From Owenia fusiformis (taxonomy: Eukaryota > Annelida > Polychaeta > Sabellida > Oweniidae): 60,000 bases of DNA. The first letter of the stretch is position 1, and each line of letters opens with the position of its first letter. The position numbers and the translations under genes are program-made. Where the stretch lies: contig CAIIXF020000012.1 of the NCBI GenBank assembly GCA_903813345.2, forward strand, positions 8,271,615 to 8,331,614. The letters are read 5' to 3'. This document shows positions 24,301 through 36,300 of this stretch, one piece after another. The notes under the pieces are model-generated. The model had not been told where the DNA came from and ran no database searches. It saw nothing but the letters and a program-made list of their open reading frames with translations.

Positions 24301-27300
24301 CAACACATACCTGGCCTTATTTTATCCAAATTTCTGGACAACCGACTTGACAAAATTATGGTTTCTAGGGAAACCATTGTCACGGATACGCGGGGCAACC
24401 TTAAGGGTTTACATGGTTAATTATTGTTATACATCAAATAAACACTATGATGAATAAAACTGTTGATATGGTCAAATCTTGATATCGTCAGTTTGAATTA
24501 TATGTATTGTCTAACAGCGATGAAAAGAGATCTGAGAGGAATATCGCACTAGAATCTCAACCAGCGGACGTCTGCAGTGAACACTGCACATCCCTGGCCA
24601 CACACTTCAACGTCATCAAAGAGCAATATCGACCTATACGGTCCGACAGGATAACGCCCCTGCTATTCTCCTAAATACAATAACAGAACTTGGCATGGAA
24701 GCATTGCCCCACGCAGCATATTTCCCAGATAAGGCCCCACCTGATTTTGTTGTATTCGCCCCAGTAAAAAGGGATCTGAGAGGAATATTGCACCTTAATC
24801 AGCTGATGTCTGCAGTAAACACCTCCCTAGCAAGGGTAGATTCAAAAATGTGTACCACGAGTGGGTCGCCACTGCCAGACTGCAACTGTGAATTGACGCG
24901 AATGGTACCTGCCTATTTTGAGCACCTTATGAAGTTAATATGGATCATGAAGTGACTCTGGAATGGATTATTTATAACTGCACTGCATATCCCAAGAGTT
25001 AAATGGCATTAAACGATATTGCTTTCAACACTCAAAATGTCGTCCAAAGTGACGTCAGAAATTTGCCCCGCATATCCATGATACTTGTTACCTTAGTAAC
25101 CATAACTTTGTTAATACTTAATCGATTGTCTTTAAACTTTCTTAGAATAAATGTACTTTATGTTGTGAGAGTTTCATGAAGAAAAAGCAAACAGAACAAA
25201 AGTTATAGAAAAATTAGCAATACTTATTGAACGCCCTGTAAATGTGCTTTAATAAGACCAACTAGAGCAATAGACCAACTATAAATCAACGTTTTAAAAG
25301 TATAAGGTCCACACCAAAATGTAGTTCAAATCAATTATTTTGACAAACCGCGATACATCACTTTAATAAATGAATAGTTTTGAAAGGTCTACAGGTCGGC
25401 AAGCCCCACACGTTATCTTAACCCATTTTTGCAAATGAGATGTGTTTGAGAAATCGGTCAAATATAAAGACCTTGTACTTTTAAATGACAAAAATCTTTT
25501 AAAAGTTCAAGATAATGAGACACGAAGCATTCAGGAATTCAAAACGTGACATATACAACCTCGTTTAAAGACATTCTAAAACAACTTCTCCATGGTCTTT
25601 TTTATTCCATTCTTCTAAATTGTTTACACCAAAGCATTTACTAATTAAAGTCTTAGTCAACGCATTAGAAATGTGCATTTTTGCTATAATTTGCAATAAA
25701 AACATTATCCACAAAACAGCAATATGTTGCAAACTGAATGCCTCTGTCTCAAATGAATTTGTGATTTAATAATTTTTTCTTCAGTTGATTTAATTTCCAA
25801 AGCTAGAAGGTATCATTTCATTAAACATAACTTACTACTAAATGCATTGCATTGGACTTTACTCTTCGTGCAACTTTTCGCCGCATCGACTTTTTAGATA
25901 CAGTATCAATGTTTAAAAATCAATTTTTATAATGTAGCTCAATAAGAAAAAATGACATAATTTGAAGAATTTTCAAACGGACCAGCGCGATTGGCTTGAA
26001 ATTGACAGATTTAATGAGTAATGGTTAAAGAATTGTTTGATGCGAAATTAGTAGATCTTTGTCTTATTTTTGCAAAATATTAAATAATGTTAATTAATCG
26101 GCGTGCTGACGTGTACTGCTGAAAAGTTTAGGTTACAAATCGTCTAGATGTATTCAATGATGATGCAAATGACTACTGTATAGCATCTTATTAAAAAGAT
26201 TGAATAAAAGTTTTACTGATATTGCTTTTGCAGATTAGTCTATGGTTTTTAAAGCTGTCACTGGTGTGCCTTTCACAACTTTCATTTTATCGGGATTTCA
26301 AATCTGCATTTTTTAAAAGAATTACCTTGAATTCTAAATAGGTCAGTATGATTATAGAGGACCAAAAATCGTCGATAACGTCCGCGTTGTAAAAGTGAAT
26401 TTAAAATAAATTGTAAAATATGTGCTTTAATTAAATCAAAAATATTTAAGGTCCACGTTTTAAAAGTATAAGGTACACACCGAAATCTAGTTCAAATCAA
26501 TTATTTCGACAAACCGATACACTACATGTACTTTTATAAATTACTTGTTTTGAAAGGTGTACTAATAGGCAAGGTTATCTTAACCCATTATTTGCGATGG
26601 AGATATTTTTGAGAAATCAGTCAAACATAAACAAGATCTCTTACTTATAAATGACATAAAAACCTTGTACTTTTAAATGTACAAGATAATGAGACACGTT
26701 GCATTCAGGAATTCAAAACGTGACATATGAAACTTCGTTTAAAGACATTCTAAACGAACTCTCCGTGGTATTTTTTCATTCCATTTCTTCTAAATTTTTT
26801 ACACCAACGCATTTTTATTTATTTATTTTTATTTAGACATATGCTTTCAGAACAGCAGCACCCTAACATTTAAATGCTAGGTGCGTCTACATATACAAAA
26901 TCACATACTATTAAACATTTAAATAGAAATTGCTAAAATCATACAGTTCTTGGTTTAAAAATTTTGACTAAAAACTGCTTGACAATTTTGTCAAGACTAG
27001 AATTAATATCATGCCCCCATTCCACATTATCACCAAGCATGGTCGTTAACTTTTGATCATTACTTGATGCAAGCAGTGTTGCACAAAAATCACTAGAGGC
27101 ATATGTATTAACATTACTATAAAAAGCAGATCTTTCCTTGGTAAAAAAGGGACACAATAATAATCTATGATGCATTGTATCTTTCACTTCAAGTGTGCAC
27201 AATTTACATATTCCATCACTCTTATCCCATTTTTCATAGTTTGTTTCTAAACAAAAGTTGTTACTTCTTGCTAAAAACTTTAGTCTCGCACCATAAAAAT

Positions 27301-30300
27301 CTAGATCATTTTTCAAGTAGTTCTCTAGTTTGTAGTCAGATTTCACATTTTTGTAGATGTAAAGAGAATCATGATTTGAGATGCTCTCATGAAACTTTTC
27401 TAATCTTTGTGCTTTAGATATGTCTAAAAATGAGGAAAACCAATCGCAATCGTTTCTGTAAATAACATCATCTAAGCCCTTATCTGTAACACTTTTATGT
27501 ATATTGGATATAAATTTCCAGTATGACTCTTTACCTTCCTTATAACATTGTAGTAATGACCTTAAAACTTTGTGAGGGAGAGAAGATGTAGGTAAATCAT
27601 AATTGAGATAATTTAAATACTCTAGTTGTATTTTTTCCAAAATGTCACACAATGGTTTCCATCCTAGATCACCTAGTAATGCTTCTCTTGCTGGCTTACT
27701 TTTAATTTGAAAAACTGCTTGACCTGCGGAGTATTGGAATGCATTAATTTTGGATTTGGCTGACTTAGAAAGCACCCATGTGGGGCAACCATGTAAGAGC
27801 GCAGGCATTACCATTGAATTAAATATGGTCAGGGTGACCGGAAAAAAGGAGACCATTGAAATAGGCAATATCTCCTAAAATAGACTAGTGACATCAATGA
27901 AATTTTGCATACATCAGGACAGTTCTATGGAAATTTGTTCCTGAAAGTGTCAATACAAGCAGTCAACTGGTTCAGGAGCTATGATCATTTACATAACATG
28001 CTCCAAATAGGCGCAATTGAGACCAACGCAGAGCTGGATACATTTGGCAAATACCCTTACATATTCCGACCTTGTTATGGCATTACATTTAGCATTTATT
28101 GCCACCTTTAGGTCAGCAATTGTCTCAGGATTGTTTTGGTACACATTGTCTTTCAAATTGCCCCACAAAAAGAAATCAGGTGGATTCAAATTTGAGGTGT
28201 ATGGAGACGAAGCTTATCTGACCTATGGCTTCTGACTCAGTGGTCCCACTCAGTTACAGTATCATCCTAAGGAGGTTTTGGGCAGCCCTTGGTTTCCATA
28301 TGGGATTTAATTGTGCCATATAGTGGTTTTAGTAACATGGCACTATGCCCAATACCTAAAGTGACTCTTAAGATTGGGTAAATCAGCACTTTGGCAACAG
28401 GATGATGAACCACATGTCAGATAACCCTTCATTGCCATTACAGCCTAGACTTGAATCCTGCTGATTTCTTTTTGTATGGATATTTGAAAGACAATCTATA
28501 CCAAAACAATCCTCAGACTATTGTTGACCTAAAGAAGGCAATCACTGCTATATGTAATGCCATAATAATGCCATAGAGGGCAGAACATGTAAGGGTAGTT
28601 TGCCATATGAATCCAACTCTGCGTTGGTCTCAATTGTGCCTATTTGGAGCATGTTATGTAAATGATCATAGCTCCTGAACCAGTTGAATGCTTGTATTGA
28701 AACCTTCAGTAACAAATTTCCATATAACTGTTCCAGTGTATGCAAAATTTCATTGATGGCACTTGTCTAGTTTAGGAGAAATTGATTACTTCAATGGTCT
28801 CCTTTTTTTCCGGTCACCCTACTTCCAAAATCAAATCTTTTAACATTACAGTGTTTTGCCAATGTCATGGTTATGTAATAAACTTTAATAACACTAATTA
28901 AAGTCTTAGTCAACGCATTAGAAATGTGCATTTTAATTTGTAATTCAACAGTTTTTTCTTCAGTTGATTTAATTTCTAAAGCTAGAAAGTAAAATTTCGA
29001 TAAACATAACTTACTACTAATGCATTGCCTTAGACTTTACTCTTCGTGCAACTTTTCGCCGTATCGACTTTTTAGATAAAGTATGTTTAAAAATCAATTT
29101 TTATAATGGAGCTCAATAAGAAAAATGACATAATCTGTAGAATTTTCAAACGGACCAGTGCGATTGGCTTGAAATTGACAGATTTAATGAGTAATGGTTA
29201 AAGAATTGTTTGATGCGAAATTAGTAGATCTTTGTCCTATTTTTGCAAAATATTAAATAATGTTAATTAATCGGCGTGCTGACGTGTGCTGCTGAAAAGT
29301 TAAGGTTACGAATCGTCGAGATGTATTCAATGATGATGCAAATGACAACTGTAAAGCATCTTATAAAAAAAGATTGAATAAAAGTGTTACTGATATTGCT
29401 TTTGCAGATTGGTCGATGGTTTTTAAAGCTGTCACTGGTGTGCCATTCACAACTGGTCTAAATGACACATGGTTTAGTAACGCAACCGTGAATCAGGACC
29501 TCCCTCTTCATCAGCTATATTATATGGGGACAGACCAGAAGCTGAATTTTAAATCGAATGTCATCAATCTGTGGCATCAGAAAAGAATCGAATGGGTAAG
29601 GATAACGTTTTCAAATACAAACTAATAAATACACTACGCTCGCCACTTATTCATGTATAACTCATATATTTCAATAACCTAGATTCGATTATTTAAAGAG
29701 CTCAACACTCTAAACCGTAAGCACCATTTTAAAATGACAGAACAGACCATAAACGGCTAGAAATGTTCTCATTTTTCATGCTGTGGTAATAGTCAATACA
29801 CTATATTTGATTTATCTAAGTATCCGAACATACTAGATGGGACAACAAACGTGGGACACTTCGTATCATTTAATAAGAGCATGATGTCACATTGTAATAA
29901 AGCAAAATATTGAAACCTCTTTGACTTTGAGAATCTGTGACCAATATTCTTCGTCATGTTACGATTCGCTTCAACATATTCCATTATTAACTGTGATGAA
30001 ATCTATTTAAAGGATACATATGTCTTCACGGATAAACGTGGCTCTTAGTCTAGAAATAGCCATGATCTAGCCTACATCGTTCATACCTTAATGATACATT
30101 TGCTAGTATATCATTCATGAGATATTCTTTTCAACCATTTTACAGCATACTCTAAATAAGCACATACGTTTTTACTAAATATCATCAAGTTAAATTAACT
30201 TAAACTTAAAATATTCAAAATGTTAAAAACTGTTTCAACGTCAATGCTTTTTTAACTGATACTCCCTAACATTCAATGAGATGCGATTCTATCTACTCTT

Positions 30301-33300
30301 TCAAATAGAAATATGAAGAAATCCAATTTTTATTGACCCATCTTGTAAAATCAACAATATACAATTTATAGTTCATTATATAGATGGCTACAATTGTGTA
30401 TCATAATTACTCTACCCTTTCCAGGTCAAATTATCTTTATTTAAAGATGGTGTGGAAGTCTTTAATCTCACATTTCTAACACAGAATACAAACAGAAAGA
30501 ATTGGTTTAAAGCAGATTTTCTCATATATCCTCGATTGGAACATGGGATTCATTTTGAGGCTTTGTAAGTACATGCAGTTTCTGGCATTTTTCAGAAAAA
30601 AGCATAATATCATCAAAAGTATTCGAATTATCCTGTAAATTGATGGTTGTGATTATTTTGCAGATACTTGTGTTATAATTTTGAATGAAATGAAGTTTAT
30701 ATATTTTGCTACCGTACCAGTTATAACACAATCTTTCCCATATTACCTCCGTTAATACAAGATAAACTTTAAGACTTATATAGTATATAGAGAGTATATC
30801 TTTATATCGAACCGAATTCATAGCAAATACATGTACAGGTGTCCCGTACGGGTGTCATAGCAAATACATAACGGGTGTATTTAAAGTAGCTTAACAATTC
30901 CAATTCAAAGTTTGTGTAACGTGTAAAGATACTTCATGGACACCCTGTAGAACGAAGGTGATTAAGCATTCCAAAGATATACTTTGTTGCAGCACTGGTC
31001 TATCGACGTTTTTAATTACTAACCAAAATGCAGTAGAAGGTAATTGCTCAATGGACAGCATATTCATAGTGTCCGACTCACGGCATTGTATGAATGAGGC
31101 AGTGCCATCTTTCTATTTTAAAGATACAGACAATCAACTCAAAGAGGCCGATGTATTTACTATATCTGTTATTGAATGTAAGTATAAAGAGATCTTTTCT
31201 CGATATCTCTATCATTTGTTTTTGGAAAATTATACTAGCCAGCCTTCAAAGTTCGGTTTTCGTGAAAATACACAGCGTAATTTATATTTGAACATCTGTA
31301 TATTAATATATTTCGTTTCTCGATCGTTTTTACTAGCTTGTGCTCGGGGATGGTACCATTACCGCGGAAGTTGTTACAAGCGTTTCTTCAAGCTTGCCAA
31401 TTATTGGGAATCGTCGGAAACTTGTCGTCTACAAGGTGGCCATCTTCTGTCCGTGACATCACAATTTGAATATGATGCCATGATTGGTTCTGTTCTATCG
31501 TATGTAGGCATATAAAGAATTGTTTATCATATGTATTGAATTAAAAAACTTATGATGCTACGTGTAATCAAATTTAAGAGTTCTCTTAGAGGTATAGTGA
31601 CCTGTTGAAGACGATTCGATTTAATATTCAGATAATACATTTCCGTGAAATGTCTTCGTTGTACAGACAAAGTGCAATACTCATTTTTAACTTTATCGAG
31701 TATTTTCTTGTTACACATTTTAGACCCGACAACACAAAACTTGTGAACTCCTATTGGACAGGTCTCAATGATATTGAAAACGAGGGCGACTTCGGGTGGC
31801 AAGATGGCTCCAAATTAGACAAATATGAGGTGTGGGCGACTGATGAACCATACAAAAATATCACAACGAGTGAAAATGCAACATATATAAACAATGATAC
31901 AATTGTTGTAGATTCCAACGAGACAAATGTGGATAAAGACTGTGTAATGTTTTATTCCTATAATGTTCGCAATGAAACGATATGCTGCTGGAGCTTTATG
32001 GTATATTTCTCCTATCCAGAATGGATGACAGCTAACTGTAGCGAGCAACACCACTTTGTATGTGAATATGAACTAGGTATGATTTAATGACAAAATTGAC
32101 GTGTAGATTATAATCCAATTGTCTGTTTTGTCATCATCATCAAAGCATTCTATTGATGCGCCGTATAAACAAATCCAGATGGATAATTACACTCATTCAA
32201 TTATTTTACGATACTGTATTGTTTATTCACTCGTTTACTTTTATTACTTGATTCCATTTGCATATATGGACATGTATGTTAGTATCGCTCAACTGCATCC
32301 AATAAATTATTTCCAGAAAATAATAACGGTACAGAGGGTTACATTACTACCCAGGAGCCCACTACTACGGAACTCACTACAACAGGTCACGTGACTACGG
32401 AAACTTCTACGTCAATACCATATAAGAAAAATATCACATTGCTGCCAGCTATCGTATGGAAACCTGTAAAACCGATTGAATACCCTGTAGAGGAAGCCAC
32501 TGGTGGAGCTGTTTTTGGTGAGTCTCGCTTATAGTAGTCGCAATGCACACAATGGCTAGCCAGGTGAGATTCTTACTGGGTGACCGATAGATTGGCCTTC
32601 ATACCGTTATCTAACTACACCTTTGAATAATATACCGCTATATATACACCATTTTCTTTTCAAACAAGTTGATCTGATATTGTTATCAAATTGTTATATG
32701 TTAAGCTGTGCAAAATATTAATTCTCTGATCCGTAAAGAATAGACCTTTCCAATAAACCCTGCTACCAATTAGTACAACAAAGAAGCTGCCATATATTGG
32801 CTACTATGATGATGTAATTAGTAACATTACCAATATGTCCTAGCAAAAATAAGATAAACGTTAGACCAGCTGCATTAATGCCTTGGTCACATTTCCCCCG
32901 ATTTTCACTACGGCGCCAGGCCGATTGAGTATTTTGTTCAGAAATGTATTCAATTTTGAACAAAGTACTCAATCGGCCGGGCGCCGGCCGATGAATCGCA
33001 GCAAATGTGACCCAGGCATAACTTATTGCTAATTTTGAAAATTACAACCGCTGACGTCATCAATCTAGCCAATATATCATCGTTTTTCTGGTGTATCAAA
33101 AGGTGGCAGGGTTATTGTGAAGGTATATTGATTGCATTTTCCATCAAGCAATTAATACATTGTTGCCATCTATCGACAGCCATCTACTTTTTTAATCGCA
33201 ATGATGAAGATAAATGCTAAGAGATAGATGGCGCCATATAACTGAAAATGTAAATGATATGTTCTCTACATCGTAATTCTAAAATATCGCATTGGTACAC

Positions 33301-36300
33301 TTCAGGAGGACACTGGACATAGGGAATTTCCTATTATCCCACCGAACGAAGTTCGAGGGGGATATAGAAAAGTCGTCCGTCCGTCCGTCCGTCCGTTCGT
33401 CCGTCCGTTCGTGTGTCCGGGCAATAACTCAAATACCGGTTGATGGATTTCATTCAAATTTAATAGGCTTATGCCTTATGGGTGTAGGACCTCTGCTCGA
33501 GAAGGAATTTTCAATATGGCCGCTTAATTCAAAATGGCGGCCATTTTTGGGAAAAAATATAATCTTTAATAACTCAAATACTAGTGGATGGATTTGGTTC
33601 AAATTGTATATGCTGTTGCCTTGGTACAAAGGAGCCTTGCTCAAGAAGACATTTTCAAGATGGCCACCAAATTTCAAAATGGCGGCCATTTTTCATAAAA
33701 AACGTTATCTTTGATAACTCAAAGACCATTGAATGGATTTTGTACAAATTTAAGATGCTCATGCCTAGGGACATAGGAGCTCTGCTCGAGAAAGGATTTT
33801 CAAGATGGCAGCTTAATTTTAAAATGGCGGCCATTTTTCGTAAAAAACGTTATCTTTGATAACTCAATTACCATTGAATGGATTTAGTTTAAATTTCAGA
33901 TGCTGATGCCTAGGACATATGAGCTCTGCTCAAGAAAGGATTTTCAAGATGGCAGCTAAATTTCAAAATGGCGGCCATTTTTCATAAAAAACATTATCTT
34001 TGATAACTCAATTACCATTGAATGGATTTGGTTCAAATTTTACATGATGATGCCTAGGGACATAGGAGCTCTGCTCGAAAAGGGATTTTCATGGTGGTAG
34101 CTAAATTTCAAAATGGCCACCATTTTTCATAAAAGAACGTAACCTTTGATAACTCAAATACCAGTTGACAAATTTCGTTCAAATTCTATATGCTGATGCC
34201 TAGAGACAAAGAAGTTGTGGTCAAAAATGAATTTTCAAGATGGCCACTGAATTTCAAAATGGCTGCCATTTTTTGTAAAAAAACGTAATTAATGATAACT
34301 CAAATACTAGTGGATGGATTTGGTTCCAATTTTATATGCTGATGTTTAGGGAAAAAGGAGATCTGCTTCAGAAGAAATTTCAAAGGCGATAGCTGAATTT
34401 CAAAATGGCTGCCATTTTTCATTAAAAAAGTAACCTTTGATAACCCAGATACCATTGGACGGACATTCTCTGCTAAAGAAGAAATCTAAAGATGACAGCT
34501 GAATTTAAAAATGGCAACCATGTTCCATAAAGACATAATCTTTGATAATTCTAATACCAGTGGATGAATTTGGCTCAATTTTTTTTTATCAAAACATGTT
34601 TTGTTCGGTGGGATTTGCTACTCCGTGGAGTTGCTGTTTTTCTAGTTTCGATTATCATGAGCTCATGATTCGCTTATACATTTGAAAGGAGGAGGGGGTG
34701 ATTAACGTTTTTAATTCTATATTAGGTGTTTCAATATCTGGTAAAACATTAGGCGTTTTTGAAATTTTTGATGCAGACATGTCAACATTGAATTCGAAAT
34801 TTTATAAAAAAGTAAATTAGTTTTACTAAATGGTTAAGCAATACAAAACCAATATCTAAAAATACACTGTGTGATCAGACGTTACTTTTACATTTTCATG
34901 CTATCGGATATACTATATCGATATCTTGCATATAAAATATTCCTTTGCAAATATGTTCATTGCCTGAATTTAATAATTTGGCATTTATTTATTTCATCAA
35001 ACAGACTTGCAATAAGCATTGAACAATGTTCATATATCGGTGTGCCTGTTGTCTAGGAGTGCATCTCTCTGTCTGTCATTTATCATCTTGTATACGAAAG
35101 CATGAGAAAACGGGATTTGCCCACATGTTATTAATAATTTATGTATCAAACAAAGCACGAACAAAAAACAGAATTAGAATCCACCCTCTGGTAAAGCGTT
35201 GGTATAGAATAACTTATATGTGATCAATAAAAATATGTTAGTTAGAACATACTATAATGGCGTCAATGTCATGAAGGTTCTGTTATTTATTGAAAAAGAG
35301 GCAGAGAATATATAGATCAGGTAGAAAATACCACGAGCAGTTTTTCCATAATCAATTTTTTATAGGAATAGCAATATTCGCAGTCAAATTAAAATAGAAG
35401 GAAAGATTGAAGGGAAATAATTGCTAACGTTGAACAAAACACATGGGTTGGCATAAAGCTAATGTAAAATGATTTATGTTTATGCCATTAGTTATCTATA
35501 GTCAGTTATGATTTATATTTGAGGAATTATAGGGAATAAAACCGTTTTATATCTTTAATTGATTTTCCAGGAGCCTTCGGATCAGCTCTTCTCATAATAG
35601 TTGCTGTAGTCATAGTTCTATCAGACTCACAAGCCTTCATACGTGACTTTTCCCGACTGAAACGAAACCTCAAAGGATGTTGTGATAGGCGGAGACATCA
35701 TAAGAAAAAGAAAAAACTTTTGAATAAATTATTCGACAATGCCAGGGAGAATGCTGAGTATGGTAAAGCATCTAGTGATGCAGTACATTTAACGATGGAG
35801 AATGGCGTTAAAGCAACTGTCGTATATGAACTCAGGGATCCAGAGGAAAGTCGAACCGATTTTACAAAGGATCCAATATTATCAAAACTCACATCGAACG
35901 CTAACAATATTAAGACTTCAGACTCTAATGGTGCTTCTGCCATTCGCCTGGCAAAAGGAGAAAGTTCATCAAACAATGGAAATAGTAATCTAAAACGTCG
36001 TAAAGCGACACCAAACTCAAACGCTCAAAATGGTTCAATGAAAATGCCAGGTCGAGCGAATCCTAGTTTTATACACAGTTCACTATCATTACAATCTGCG
36101 GCGAAAAGTCCCATGGTTCAAAAAGATGGACAGATTCCTCATATGGGACAAGAGATATCGCCACAAAATTCCAGTGAATCTGGTATTGGAAGTGACCAAA
36201 TAGATATGGAAATATCAGACGAGCAAATAATGATTCACTTTAAAGACCCCGATGACAAAGGGGGAGATATGGTGTACTATAATCAGGAAATTGACCACAA

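Larger units (their letters stand above)
26811..28888 (-). mobile_element. 5'-truncated LINE (non-LTR retrotransposon) with a nested insertion
   Basis: The minus strand carries the C-terminal end of a LINE ORF2 (26939 to about 27830). The 3' end lies at about 26811-26835 and has an A/T-rich simple tail (taaataaaaataaataaata). About 65 bp of likely LINE sequence continues after the nested foldback element (28821-28888). The LINE sits in copy B of the local duplication between 'acaccaacgcattt' and 'actaattaaagtc', whose uninterrupted form is seen in copy A near 25625. I cannot assign the clade. Confidence 0.7.
24100..29460. repeat. Tandem duplication containing the start of exon 6, split by transposons
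   Basis: Copy A is about 24105-24218 plus 25239-26290. Copy B is about 26325-26810 plus 28890-29455. Shared landmarks are 'accttgaattctaaat', 'ctaattaaagtcttagtc', 'cgtgcaacttttcgcc' and 'taatcggcgtgctgac'. Copy A was later split by a mariner element and copy B by a LINE. Both copies run into the exon 6 acceptor, but only copy B continues into an intact exon. Confidence 0.85.
32518..35570. other. Intron 11: repeat-filled
   Basis: Besides the MITE at 32879-33018 and the tandem-repeat element at about 33330-34645, the rest (34650-35570) is AT-rich DNA without recognisable exon or element. Confidence 0.6.

Noticed and set aside
28017-28235. Plus-strand ORF in the foldback element as a gene
   Set aside because: It is antisense to the transposase C-terminal fragment.
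33292-33859. Plus-strand ORFs of 91-140 codons as genes
   Set aside because: They run across a microsatellite and ~145-bp core repeats, and each unit contributes the same peptide.
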